This document shows, piece after piece, positions 9,026-18,247 of a stretch of 64,000 bases of DNA. Each line of letters opens with the position of its first letter. Position 1 is the stretch's first letter. The notes beneath the pieces were generated by a model. It was not told the DNA's origin and did not search any database. It worked only from the letters and a program-made list of their open reading frames with translations. The translations under genes and the position numbers were made by a program. The DNA comes from Chitinophagaceae bacterium (lineage in GTDB: Bacteria > Bacteroidota > Bacteroidia > Chitinophagales > Chitinophagaceae), in assembly GCA_014879565.1 (NCBI GenBank), contig JACSRW010000030.1, positions 1-64,000 on the forward strand, written 5' to 3'.

Positions 9026-9026
9026 G

Positions 9027-10118
9027 TTATCCGTTTGTGATTAATTGTGTGTAGGCGGAAAAACTATCCGCAGCCGAAAAATATAATTCCGCGGCTTCCC
9101 GGGACCTGATGGACCTGGCTATTCTCCGCTCTCTGTCCTTGTAGATTAAAATCTGTTCCAGCCAGCTTTGTGGCCGGGCATTGGGCAGCAGACAAATTGT
9201 TTGGTCCCCGGCAGGCAGCAGGTCATTGATCCCCGGAATATCGGAGCCGATCACCGGCAAACTGCAGGCCATAGCCTGCATCACCGATGTACACATCGTC
9301 TCGGCAAAACTGGCATGTACATACAGATCGAGCCGGCTGAAAAAGGCCAGCATTTCTTTTTCTTCCAGTAAACCGTGAAAATGCACCTGCTTGTCCAGGC
9401 CTTTTTCAGTTATTAATTGTTTCAGCTGTTCAAGCGTTTCTCCGCTACCCGCAAAATGAAAATGCACCTGTTTATCCAACTGGCCGCCGGAAAAACCAAG
9501 AATAGCCGCTTCTATAAGCAGGGCCTGGTTTTTCTGCGAACTGAACCGGCCGGCCATGCCGATATGGAATTCCGGGCTGTCCTTTACCGGTGCCGGTCTG
9601 AACCGATCCAGGTCAATCCCGTTGCGGATCAGTACGGTCCTTTTAGTTGTATTGAAAAAAGGAATGCGTTTTTGCAATTCCGTCCGGTAGGTTTCCGACA
9701 GACATACCACTTTACGGGCCAGCAGTAAAGACAGTAATGTAGCAAATCTTTCCGCCCTTCCTTTTATGGCATGCGGGGTATGCTCCACTACAAATAGCTT
9801 TTTCCGGTGCAAAACACAATAAAGCCAGGCGGGCAGGACGAGGGTCGGGCTGTGCAGCAGAATGACATCCGGATCTGTTTCTTTAAATACGTTGTAAATT
9901 TTTTTTCCCGGGAGGCTGAATACTCCCTTTTTCTTTTTTACATAGCTAAAGGGCACCCGATGGTCCAAGCAGAACTGCCGGTATGCGGGCAGCAATTCCT
10001 CAATCCCATAAAAAAAAAGCTGGTGCTCCCAATCACTTTTTGAATCAGCCAGCACAAGAGAACTCACAACACTGCCATGGCCGCCCAAACCACTATATAA
10101 CACCTGAGTTACGCGCAT
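9027..10118 (-). CDS. Glycosyltransferase family 4
   Basis: This 363-residue GT-B protein begins MRVTQVLYSGLGGHGSVVSS, with the Gly-rich loop typical of GT4 enzymes. LFVVEHTPHAIKGRAER is in the N-half. The donor half shows IGMAGRFSSQKNQALLIEA and HASFAETMCTSVMQAMACSLP, with E-x7-Q replacing E-x7-E. Its first ten coding bases overlap the end of the preceding gene, which indicates translational coupling. Confidence 0.83.
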   Translation of the reverse strand: MRVTQVLYSGLGGHGSVVSSLVLADSKSDWEHQLFFYGIEELLPAYRQFCLDHRVPFSYVKKKKGVFSLPGKKIYNVFKETDPDVILLHSPTLVLPAWLYCVLHRKKLFVVEHTPHAIKGRAERFATLLSLLLARKVVCLSETYRTELQKRIPFFNTTKRTVLIRNGIDLDRFRPAPVKDSPEFHIGMAGRFSSQKNQALLIEAAILGFSGGQLDKQVHFHFAGSGETLEQLKQLITEKGLDKQVHFHGLLEEKEMLAFFSRLDLYVHASFAETMCTSVMQAMACSLPVIGSDIPGINDLLPAGDQTICLLPNARPQSWLEQILIYKDRERRIARSIRSREAAELYFSAADSFSAYTQLITNG

Positions 10119-11329
10119 GTAATCTTGTTACCTGAATTATGGGCGCTAATCACCCTGAACACATTTTCCAGTTGTGTATCCCAACTTATCTTTTCTTCGG
10201 CAAATCGGCGGAATGCCTTCGGGTAATCCGGATATAAAGTCACCAGCTTATCATAGAAAGACAAGATTTCGAAAATATCCAGCGGTAACTCATCTCTCTC
10301 CAATGTTAAAACAAAATCAGCATTCTCGAAAACATCATCCCCCTTACTCATTATAAAGGGTAGACCGAATGCCGCATATTCCCGATGCTTTAATGAATAA
10401 TTATCCATTAGACCCACCCTGTGCAGCGCCAGGGTACCCATACCTACATGCGCATTCTTATACTCCTTTTCAAGTCCTTCACGGTCCATACTGCCACAGA
10501 ACTCCACATAGGGGTTCAGATTGTTTTCAGCAACCAGCTTTTTCAGTGCTGTTATATTATAGCCAAGCAGACTACTTATTATTCTGAAAAAAACTTTTCT
10601 TTTTGGATTGCTGCGATAATATGCTGCAAGCCCCAGTATCACTTTATCATAACCGTGGTAATGGGCGCAATCAGAAGCCACTCCGGTAATAACAAAAGGA
10701 TCTGCGGTTACTTGCGGATCTACAACGCCAATGCGACTGGCATCAAACCCGTTTGTCATAAAAACAGCAGGTTTTCCAAACAAGGTTTTATCTTTTGTGA
10801 GGGTTATAATGAAGTCAGCAATTTTATTCAGGGCTTTTATACGCGGTCTATTAATTTGGTAGATCAGCTTGCGAACCGGGTCCTTGCCCATTAAATTCCC
10901 GACATTTAAAGTTGGATACTCCAGCAGAATAAGTATACCCGGGCATGCTTTTTTTACCTTCCTTAAAAATCTGACAAGATCCGTACCAGGCATATAAAAC
11001 CGGAGATATATAACATTATACCGTTCCTTCACAATATCATCCAGGCAGTAACTGAAATTTATATGCCCGAAATAAGCAAGTTTTGCATAGACAGATAATT
11101 TTTTAACTACTCCGCTTTCCACATAAAAAGGGCGGGCTCCTTTATACTTGTGTATTATACCGGAGTTCATCTCCCGCACCAGATCACCTGCATTAGTCGG
11201 ATACAGGGTATCCGCTAAATAGCCATTACGCCTGAAAGCTGACAATTGCCCCTTTATTTTTTCCACAACACCGGGAATAAATTTACCGGTGATTTCAACA
11301 TTTGATATATAAAGCAACCGAATACTCAT
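10109..11329 (-). CDS. Divergent GT-B glycosyltransferase
   Basis: The 406-residue protein starts MSIRLLYISNVEITGKFIPG and keeps a GT4-like layout. The N-half contains YNVIYLRFYMPGTDLVRFLR. The C-half has ITGVASDCAHYHGYDKVILG and a donor-site-like KHREYAAFGLPFIMS. The classical E-x7-E is not recognisable, so assignment to GT4 rests on overall pattern. The DNA is more AT-rich than the asnB or sugar-nucleotide genes, which fits the locus-specific central part of polysaccharide clusters. It overlaps the next gene by 10 bp. Confidence 0.7.
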   Translation of the reverse strand: MSIRLLYISNVEITGKFIPGVVEKIKGQLSAFRRNGYLADTLYPTNAGDLVREMNSGIIHKYKGARPFYVESGVVKKLSVYAKLAYFGHINFSYCLDDIVKERYNVIYLRFYMPGTDLVRFLRKVKKACPGILILLEYPTLNVGNLMGKDPVRKLIYQINRPRIKALNKIADFIITLTKDKTLFGKPAVFMTNGFDASRIGVVDPQVTADPFVITGVASDCAHYHGYDKVILGLAAYYRSNPKRKVFFRIISSLLGYNITALKKLVAENNLNPYVEFCGSMDREGLEKEYKNAHVGMGTLALHRVGLMDNYSLKHREYAAFGLPFIMSKGDDVFENADFVLTLERDELPLDIFEILSFYDKLVTLYPDYPKAFRRFAEEKISWDTQLENVFRVISAHNSGNKITCA

Positions 11330-11353
11330 GCCAGATATTAGTATTTTTTCGTT

Positions 11354-12157
11354 TCAGACTGTTACCGGACTATCATATGCATACTCATTGGAAGCATAAA
11401 CCGTTATCAGCCTGCCAATCCGGAAAGTGGAAACAGATAAACCCATTGAACGGCATAACTCTTCCACCGCCGTTACCGTTAATTTGCCATCCACAGTATG
11501 ATCAGCTGCAATAGCCAGGTGCACTTTATTATTCCTGATTAGCTCCCGGCTTCCTTCCAGAGCCTTCAATTCAGCGCCTTCTATATTCATCTTAATAAAA
11601 ATACGCTTACCGGATACTCCATTCAGGATGGAATCCAGTGCACCAACGTTTATACTAATTTTTTTTTGCTCCCCTTTACCCGGAACTACAGATGATGCCA
11701 GTTTCTGGTCTATGTAAAAGCTAAGTGTTTCCTCTTTACTCCACAGCCCCATTTCTTTTACTGCAGCATCACCGAATCCATTTAACTGAAGATTTTCTTC
11801 CAGGCAGGATCTGTTGGCCGGATCCGGTTCAAAAGCCAGCACTGCCTCCACATGAGGGAAGCGCTTCTTTACATAGCAAATAAATGTTCCGATATAAGCT
11901 CCGGCATCAACTAACAAGTCAACTTTTCCAATCGGAAAATGATGCAGAAAAAGAAAATTAGTTCTTAGTACGTGATAAGGAAAAAATCTCCGGCTAAGAT
12001 GTATAGTAAAATCCGGATACCGCATTATCCATGTATTCCCGTTTAAGTCAATATCAAACTCATTCTTTTCAAAAGAGTTATAATAGAATTTTCGAATGGA
12101 GTCCTTCAGATAACCAGCAGGAACTTTGGCAAAAAGCCATGAAATTATCTTTTTCAT
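11354..12157 (-). CDS. FkbM family methyltransferase
   Basis: The 267-residue protein has the FkbM signature. Motif I is LLVDAGAYIGTFICYV, followed by VLAFEPDPANRSCLEENLQL, and later IFIKMNIEGAELKALEGS, the conserved K-x-D/N-x-EG segment. FkbM enzymes O-methylate sugar hydroxyls using SAM. Only one base separates the upstream asnB copy from its start. It is the second methyltransferase of the locus, so the finished glycan probably carries at least one O-methyl group. Confidence 0.85.
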   Translation of the reverse strand: MKKIISWLFAKVPAGYLKDSIRKFYYNSFEKNEFDIDLNGNTWIMRYPDFTIHLSRRFFPYHVLRTNFLFLHHFPIGKVDLLVDAGAYIGTFICYVKKRFPHVEAVLAFEPDPANRSCLEENLQLNGFGDAAVKEMGLWSKEETLSFYIDQKLASSVVPGKGEQKKISINVGALDSILNGVSGKRIFIKMNIEGAELKALEGSRELIRNNKVHLAIAADHTVDGKLTVTAVEELCRSMGLSVSTFRIGRLITVYASNEYAYDSPVTV

Positions 12158-12158
12158 A

Positions 12159-14033
12159 CTACTGTTTAAACAAATATGAAAGCATCAGATGATTCCAGTT
12201 ATTGTTGAAATCTTCATGAGCCGCTGAGGCTTCCACCGGTTTATCCAGCATTTTGGGATGCAGAATTTTTTCTTTGACCAGTTCCTTACGGATATCCCTG
12301 ATCTGCGCTTTGACCTGTTCTTTCTCCATCCATTTTTTCTGGGGCGGCTCATACCCGATCTTATCCTTGCGCCAGGTAATCTCCTCCGGCAGCAGGGGGG
12401 CAAAGGTCCTGCGCTGGATATACTTGGTCCAGCCATTATGGATTTTCATTTCCGCGGGCAGGCTGAACAAAAATTCCACCAGTTCGTGGGAAAGAAAGGG
12501 CAGGCGCACTTCCCGGCTATGGGCCATACTGTTGCGATCAGCATAGCGCAGCAACTGGGTAAGACCCACATTTACACTGCTATATAAAGCATGGTTAAGT
12601 GTATCATTTGGACCAGGAAAAATAAACTGGCTGTTCCGGTAAGAATGGTAAAAATCTCCGGAGAAAAGCGGATCGGTCACATGCCGGTAGTAGCCATGCA
12701 TTTTTTTCAGTCCGTCTTTAACAGGACCTCCCATTTTCCGTATATAGTATTTCAGGTCTTTTGGGGGTACCGGATTTATACGGCTGTCTCCGAACAGATC
12801 CCTGTAGGCTGCAACTTCCTTTCGACATAGTTTTTTGTCTCTATGCTGAATCTCCTTAAAAAAAGCACTATAAAAAGGATGGTAACCAGCCAGCAGTTCA
12901 TCGGCCCCCTGGCCATCGAGCAGTACCGTTACATTATTGTCTTTAGCCAGTTTCTGCACTTCGTACTGGGCCAGGATACTGGCCGAGCCAAAGGGTTCTT
13001 CCTGGTGGTAAAAACAGGTACCCAGTTCCCGGAGCATGGTTTCGGCATCCGGCGCCACAAAATGCGGATCCACGTTCAGCCGCGATAACAATAGTTTGAT
13101 ATAATGGCTCTCATCTTTTTCAAAACCCGGGAAAATGGCGGAAAATGTACTTTGCCGGATGGCCTTGCTCTTATTCAGGTCATCAATCACCGCCACCACG
13201 GCACTGCTGTCCAATCCCCCGCTGAGGCTGCTGCCCACGGGCACATCACTGCGGAGACGCCGGCTGACGGAAGTATAAAACAGATCACGGAATTTTTCAG
13301 CCGCTTGTTCTTCCGTAATACTGCGGTCCGTAAAATCTTTATTGATATCCCAGTAGCGGCGTATGCTGTAATCCATGGTCCGGGTATTCAGCAGCAGATA
13401 ATGGGAATGCGGTAAACGGCGGATGCCGGTAAAAAAGGTTTCGCTGTAATCGGCCGGATTGTCCACATATTTAAAGGCCATATAATTGTACAGCATCCGT
13501 TTATTGATCTCCCGGGGCACGCCGGCAGCCCAGAGCGCCTTCATTTCACTGGCAAAAAAGAAAGCCTGGCCCGGTTCCGGATAATAATAAAAAGGTTTTT
13601 CTCCAAACCGGTCACGGGCGGCAAAGATTGTTTTTTCTTTTTCATCATAGAGGGCAAAGGCAAACATGCCGTCAAAAAGCTGCAGACAGTCCGTGCCTTT
13701 CCAGTCGTAGAGGGCCATGATCACTTCGGTATCTGTATGCGACTGAAAGCGGTACCCTTGTTTCTCACAAAGTTCCCGAAGCTCAACATAATTGTAGATT
13801 TCCCCGTTAAAAGTGATCGTGTAACGGTCAGCATAATGCATGGGTTGCCCGCCCGCCTCACTCAGGTCAATAATAGAGAGCCTCCGGTGAGCAAGGCCGG
13901 TATGGCCATCCGGGCTGATCCATTGGCCTTCTCCGTCAGGACCCCGATGGGCGATCCGGTCAGTCATTTTTTTCAGTCCTGCCTGGCTCAGCCGGGTTGT
14001 ATCAAGTGTAATAAAACCTGCGATTCCGCACAT
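12159..14033 (-). CDS. asnB: Asparagine synthase-type amidotransferase, copy 2
   Basis: The 624-residue protein begins MCGIAGFITLDTTRLSQ with the Cys2 nucleophile. Glutaminase motifs MTDRIAHRGPDGEGQW and TITFNGEIYNYVELRE follow. The PP-loop is SSLSGGLDSSAVVAV, with LLDGQGADELLAGYHPF and RNSMAHSREVRLPFLSHELV downstream, all expected of an active enzyme. It is clearly diverged from copy 1 at 3,873, so the two are not a recent duplication. Amidation of a uronic acid is the contextual guess, and two copies could serve two different residues of the repeat unit. Confidence 0.88.
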   Translation of the reverse strand: MCGIAGFITLDTTRLSQAGLKKMTDRIAHRGPDGEGQWISPDGHTGLAHRRLSIIDLSEAGGQPMHYADRYTITFNGEIYNYVELRELCEKQGYRFQSHTDTEVIMALYDWKGTDCLQLFDGMFAFALYDEKEKTIFAARDRFGEKPFYYYPEPGQAFFFASEMKALWAAGVPREINKRMLYNYMAFKYVDNPADYSETFFTGIRRLPHSHYLLLNTRTMDYSIRRYWDINKDFTDRSITEEQAAEKFRDLFYTSVSRRLRSDVPVGSSLSGGLDSSAVVAVIDDLNKSKAIRQSTFSAIFPGFEKDESHYIKLLLSRLNVDPHFVAPDAETMLRELGTCFYHQEEPFGSASILAQYEVQKLAKDNNVTVLLDGQGADELLAGYHPFYSAFFKEIQHRDKKLCRKEVAAYRDLFGDSRINPVPPKDLKYYIRKMGGPVKDGLKKMHGYYRHVTDPLFSGDFYHSYRNSQFIFPGPNDTLNHALYSSVNVGLTQLLRYADRNSMAHSREVRLPFLSHELVEFLFSLPAEMKIHNGWTKYIQRRTFAPLLPEEITWRKDKIGYEPPQKKWMEKEQVKAQIRDIRKELVKEKILHPKMLDKPVEASAAHEDFNNNWNHLMLSYLFKQ

Positions 14034-14038
14034 ATAGC

Positions 14039-15115
14039 TTAGTTTCTTTTGGATTTTTTGTTCGCCAGAATCTCACGGTAAATGTCCGCAAAACGGGTGG
14101 CTGCTTTCCCGGCATCCAGCCAGTTCTCCGCGTAAACTTTTCCCTGTCTGCCCAGTTCTTTTCGTTTGGCTTCGTTCAGCAGCAATTCACGTAGGTTCTC
14201 CTTAATGGTATCAGGCGATGTATTTACTATCGGGCAATCGGCGGGTAACCCGTTTGCATACACCGCGGGCATGATATAACAAAGTACGGGCTTCCCGAAT
14301 GCCATCGCTTCACAACTGGCCAGACCGTGTGACCCCAGGATCAGCTGATCAATAAAAATATCACAATCCCTTACTCTGCTTAATGCTTCTTCCCGCGGCA
14401 TTTTCTCCAGCAGAACAAAATCAAAATCCAGTTCTTTTTTCAGTTCATTCACCGCTGCCAGGATATATGCGCTGCCTTTTGCCACCCGCTGGGTCGGTGC
14501 ATGTACCACAACTGGTCTCGGATTGGTTGTAGCGGAGGGCTGAAATTCTTCCAGGTTCAGCCGGTGTAAAGTCGTATAGGTTTTAGGGAACAGGTCCTTC
14601 CTAAGATAAAGGTTCATTTCGGGTGTAGTCAGCGGGAAAAAACCAACCCGGGCAAACCGTTCCTGTACTTTATCGGATGCTGCTTTAGATTCAATATGGG
14701 CATATTCGTAACCCCGGCTATAAATACCCCGCATAAAGGGATTTAACTCCTCCGCTTTTTCGGGGTACCGGATATCACTCCCGGACCATTCAATGATACC
14801 GGGTTTGCCGAGCAGCGCTGCATAACGCAAATCCAGTTGTGCGGCGAAGGCGCTGTCCCAAATCCAGTGTATGACATCAGCCCAAAAAATTAGCCGAAGA
14901 AATGCAATAATTTTCTTACAATAAGTATATCCCCATTTTAAAGGGTTTTTTTTAAATGAGCAAATGTTAAAATAAACTGCATTCAGTGACTTTGAAGTCA
15001 AAAAATTAGGATTTACAAAAAGCCCTCTTGCCTCCACTCCTTCCAATTTGTTCAAAGAGTCAACTGTTGTGGCACCCTTAGAAGCGATATCAAATGGAAG
15101 TACAAGAATCTTCAT
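14039..15115 (-). CDS. GT4-like glycosyltransferase
   Basis: The 358-residue protein starts MKILVLPFDIASKGATTVDS. It has a GT-B-like pattern with ADVIHWIWDSAFAAQLDLR and PGIIEWSGSDIRYPEKA in the N-half. The C-half shows VVVHAPTQRVAKGSAYILAA and GSHGLASCEAMAFGKPVLCY, the usual donor-site helix. The first Glu of the E-x7-E motif is not seen. The first coding third (14,870-15,115) belongs to the AT-rich patch that also covers the flippase gene. Confidence 0.72.
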   Translation of the reverse strand: MKILVLPFDIASKGATTVDSLNKLEGVEARGLFVNPNFLTSKSLNAVYFNICSFKKNPLKWGYTYCKKIIAFLRLIFWADVIHWIWDSAFAAQLDLRYAALLGKPGIIEWSGSDIRYPEKAEELNPFMRGIYSRGYEYAHIESKAASDKVQERFARVGFFPLTTPEMNLYLRKDLFPKTYTTLHRLNLEEFQPSATTNPRPVVVHAPTQRVAKGSAYILAAVNELKKELDFDFVLLEKMPREEALSRVRDCDIFIDQLILGSHGLASCEAMAFGKPVLCYIMPAVYANGLPADCPIVNTSPDTIKENLRELLLNEAKRKELGRQGKVYAENWLDAGKAATRFADIYREILANKKSKRN

Positions 15116-15122
15116 GCTCAGT

Positions 15123-16571
15123 TCAATATTGTTTCCTTAAAATTCTTATTTTGTTTTTTACCATCAACAGGCTTTCCTTATTAAGAAACAGTAAAAAACA
15201 AAAGAGCAAAAAGAAACCAGCAAGACGAAAAATTAATTGATTGCCCATTTCTGACTCAACAACATATTTAATGGCTATTCCTGAGCCTAAACAAAGCAGA
15301 AATATCATTGCCCCTCTAATAAAATCAAAAGGAATTGGGAATTTTTTTTGAGCTGCGCGGAAAATAAAGACAGAAATTCCGGTATTTGAAATCAATGATG
15401 CAACCGCACATCCTTCTTTACCAAATAGCAAAGCGCCATAATAAAAGAGAATAAGATTAAAAAAAGAACCAAGAATTGATACAATGGCAAACGGCTTCAT
15501 GTTCTTCACAATGTTTAATCCAATAGAAGCGATATAATTAAGCCCGATCAGGAGTGCATTAAAAGAAAGCAAACCAGCAACCCAGTCAGCCGCTTCATAT
15601 TCCGAGGACGTAATGATATGCAAAATGTCCCTTGAAAAAATAAGAACACCTGCTGCCATAACACCAATTACCGATATATATACAATAAACATCCTTGCAT
15701 AGAAGGTGGTCGAATCCGCCTGATCTTTTACAGACATAGCAAACGGCCCCCAAGCCTGAGTAAAAGAAGTGGTGACAAACGCGAGTATACCTGATAATGT
15801 AATACCAGTCTGATAAAGACCCACTTCGGCAGCCCCCAATCTCGCTTGAATAAAATACCCCCCTGTAGAATTAAGACCCCACGAAGCTACAGCAGTCGGA
15901 ACTAGCGGCAGAGAAAAAAGGAGCATTCGCTTAAGTAAAAACTTGTCAAAATATTTTGTGGAAATCCAATCACCCAGCATAATAATTGCGGCAATAGACA
16001 TTATAAAGCCACTGACAAGCTGTGCGTAAAAAAAACCTTTTATCCCTAGTTTTAAGCCAAGTATAAACCAAACATTACAACCAATAATTATGACTGACTG
16101 AATAATCGTAAAAATTGCAGTTGCCTTAACTTTTCGTTTAGATCTCAACCAATTCCATATAATGCTAGGCAAGAGATTAAACATTATCAACAAACTGATC
16201 AGCCTAAACTCAGTCCTAAATGTGTCCTCACCAAAGAACAATTCTGAAAGAGGCCCTGAAGCAAAAAAAACCGGCATGCAGAGGAGCAAACCTGTTAAAA
16301 ATTGAATCCAAAACCAAGAAGAGAAAATTCTTTTCCTTTTCTCTTCTTCATCATAATCATGAAAAAAAACAAACGAGGCGCTATCAAGCGCTAATACTGA
16401 AATCAGCCAAAGTAATGAAAATGTAGTATTCAGTATATTGAGAACGCCATATTCATCAGGAGTTAGAATATTGGTGTAGAGCGGTAAAAGTAATAAATTG
16501 AGAAACCTTGTAAGTACTGAAGATACTCCATAAACTATAGTTTCACCAAAAAGTTGTTTAATCCGACTCAC
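15123..16571 (-). CDS. Wzx-type polysaccharide flippase (MOP superfamily)
   Basis: The 482-residue protein has about fourteen hydrophobic segments. Its N-terminus, MSRIKQLFGETIVYGVSSVLTR, is typical of PST/Wzx exporters, followed by LLLPLYTNILTPDEYGVLNI, a classic family signature. It would flip undecaprenyl-linked repeat units to the periplasm for the polymerase. The start codon is GTG. The DNA is strikingly AT-rich (for example 16 G+C of 60 at 15,121-15,180), unlike the sugar-nucleotide genes, consistent with separate acquisition. Gaps to neighbours are 7 and 33 bp. Confidence 0.88.
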   Translation of the reverse strand: MSRIKQLFGETIVYGVSSVLTRFLNLLLLPLYTNILTPDEYGVLNILNTTFSLLWLISVLALDSASFVFFHDYDEEEKRKRIFSSWFWIQFLTGLLLCMPVFFASGPLSELFFGEDTFRTEFRLISLLIMFNLLPSIIWNWLRSKRKVKATAIFTIIQSVIIIGCNVWFILGLKLGIKGFFYAQLVSGFIMSIAAIIMLGDWISTKYFDKFLLKRMLLFSLPLVPTAVASWGLNSTGGYFIQARLGAAEVGLYQTGITLSGILAFVTTSFTQAWGPFAMSVKDQADSTTFYARMFIVYISVIGVMAAGVLIFSRDILHIITSSEYEAADWVAGLLSFNALLIGLNYIASIGLNIVKNMKPFAIVSILGSFFNLILFYYGALLFGKEGCAVASLISNTGISVFIFRAAQKKFPIPFDFIRGAMIFLLCLGSGIAIKYVVESEMGNQLIFRLAGFFLLFCFLLFLNKESLLMVKNKIRILRKQY

Positions 16572-16604
16572 CTGTGTTTCACTGAATATTTAATATATCA
16601 TTGC

Positions 16605-17504
16605 TTATTTAATACTTTTCCTGATTTCGCTCACTAATTCAATTGCCTTCCTTGTTTCAGCAATCGGGAACCCTCTTCCGGCAATTATTTCTTCGTATGA
16701 ACGGGTATGCAGTTCGGTAAAGCCTTCGCTGAATTCAAAAGCATCCCCGTCAATCGTAAGGGTTCGGAAGGTTCGTTTACCCTCCTTTTTAACCTCTTCC
16801 GGCAGGGTGTTGGCATCAATGCTCAGGAACCACTCCACATTGGCCTTCTCCAGTTTCAGCGTGCCGGCGGCCGTATCATCATCATGCTGGTGTACCACGG
16901 ATTCTTTCACATCCCCAAAGATCCAGAGCAGCATATCAAAGAAATGCACCCCGATATTGGTGGCGATACCCCCGCTTTTATGCATATCCCCCTTCCAGCT
17001 GGTATGGTACCAGTGACCCCGGGACGTGATATAGCGTAATTTGATATCGTAAATCTTATCCTTCGGCCCGTTCTGTATTTTTTCCCGCAGGGCGATAATG
17101 GCCGGGTGCAGGCGGAGCTGGAGTATGGTATACACATGGCGGCCGGTTTCCTTTTCAATCTCCATCAGGGCATCTATATTCCAGGGATTCAGCACCACGG
17201 GTTTTTCACAGATCACATCGGCGCCGATCCGCAGCCCGAAACGGATATGGGCATCGTGCAGGTAATTGGGCGAACAAACAGCCACATAGTCGGTATGCAC
17301 CCCCTGGCGTTTCAGCTTTTCCACATGCCGGTCAAACCGTTCGAATTCAGTAAAAAAATCCGCTTCAGGAAAATAAGAATCCAGAATACCGACGGAATCA
17401 TGTTTATCCACTGCGGCCAGCAGTTTATTGCCGGTGTCTTTTACCGCTTTCATGTGCCGGGGCGCGATATACCCGCCGGCACCGATCAAAACAAAGTTTT
17501 TCAT
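16605..17504 (-). CDS. Gfo/Idh/MocA oxidoreductase, WbpB/WlbA-like
   Basis: The 299-residue protein has an N-terminal Rossmann fold (MKNFVLIGAGGYIAPRHMKA). The conserved CEKPVVLNPWNIDAL contains the catalytic-region Lys, and YTILQLRLHPAIIAL and GGIATNIGVHFFDMLLWIFG follow. This matches the WbpB/WlbA group, which oxidises C3 of UDP-N-acetylglucosaminuronate. The adjoining WbpD-like acetyltransferase strengthens the call. The partner aminotransferase (WbpE) and UDP-GlcNAc 6-dehydrogenase (WbpA) are not in the window, so they must be encoded elsewhere or the product differs. Confidence 0.83.
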   Translation of the reverse strand: MKNFVLIGAGGYIAPRHMKAVKDTGNKLLAAVDKHDSVGILDSYFPEADFFTEFERFDRHVEKLKRQGVHTDYVAVCSPNYLHDAHIRFGLRIGADVICEKPVVLNPWNIDALMEIEKETGRHVYTILQLRLHPAIIALREKIQNGPKDKIYDIKLRYITSRGHWYHTSWKGDMHKSGGIATNIGVHFFDMLLWIFGDVKESVVHQHDDDTAAGTLKLEKANVEWFLSIDANTLPEEVKKEGKRTFRTLTIDGDAFEFSEGFTELHTRSYEEIIAGRGFPIAETRKAIELVSEIRKSIK

Positions 17505-17564
17505 TTTCAGGTTGTTTATAAAGTTAACAGGATAATTTCGTATATGCTTAGCTGTTAGTAATTA

Positions 17565-18140
17565 TCAGCCAATACGGCTGACTTTATTATTTTTTAATTC
17601 GTACTGCTGTCCGCTTTCAGGACAAACCGCTTTCCCCTCTTTATCAAAGGAAAGCTTGTGTCCGAACTCACTCATCCAGCCGGTTTGCCGGGCCGGATTG
17701 CCAATCACCAGGGCATAGGCCGGCACAGGTTTGGTCACTACGGCGCCGGCGCCGATAAACGCGTATTCCCCGATTTCATTCCCGCACACGATGGTGGCAT
17801 TGGCCCCGATACTGGCTCCTTTTTTGACAAGGGTCTGCATATACTCATGCTTCCGGCTTACCGCGCTGCGCGGATTGAAAACATTGGTGAACACCATAGA
17901 GGGACCGAGAAACACATCGTCCTCACAGATCACCCCCTCATAAATAGACACATTGTTCTGCACCCGCACATTTTTACCGAGTACCACTTTGGGAGATACC
18001 ACTACATTCTGACCGAGATTACAATTGGGCCCGATAACTGAACCGGACATGATATGACTGAAATGCCAGATTTTGGTGCCTTCGCCGATGATGACGTTGT
18101 CGTCAATGATGGCGGAGGGGTGGGAGAAGAAGGAGGACAT
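17565..18140 (-). CDS. Hexapeptide N-acetyltransferase, WbpD/WlbB-like
   Basis: The 191-residue protein is almost wholly a left-handed beta helix of hexapeptide repeats ([40 protein letters not shown]). WbpD/WlbB signatures [19 protein letters not shown] and [20 protein letters not shown] are present. These enzymes acetylate the 3-amino group of UDP-2-acetamido-3-amino-2,3-dideoxyglucuronate. The gene pairs with the WbpB-like oxidoreductase 60 bp downstream. Its start abuts a block of ATGAATAATGAGT words. Confidence 0.87.
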   Translation of the reverse strand: MSSFFSHPSAIIDDNVIIGEGTKIWHFSHIMSGSVIGPNCNLGQNVVVSPKVVLGKNVRVQNNVSIYEGVICEDDVFLGPSMVFTNVFNPRSAVSRKHEYMQTLVKKGASIGANATIVCGNEIGEYAFIGAGAVVTKPVPAYALVIGNPARQTGWMSEFGHKLSFDKEGKAVCPESGQQYELKNNKVSRIG

Positions 18141-18212
18141 AGTGATGAATAATGAGTGATGAATAATGAGTGGCCCGGGAAGAGACTTTACAGTTTCGGA
18201 ACAGTCCCGGGC
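18141..18212. repeat. ATGAATAATGAGT words followed by a hairpin
   Basis: Two copies of TGATGAATAATGAGT lie directly upstream of the WbpD-like start. They are followed by the arms GCCCGGGA (18,173-18,180) and TCCCGGGC (18,205-18,212), a perfect 8-bp inverted repeat with a 24-base loop. The sequence just after the words (GGCCCGGRAAGAGRCTTT) is shared with the spacer at 20,305. Confidence 0.55.
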
Positions 18213-18247
18213 TGCTTCTTTGGCTGATTTGTTTTACTTTATTAACG

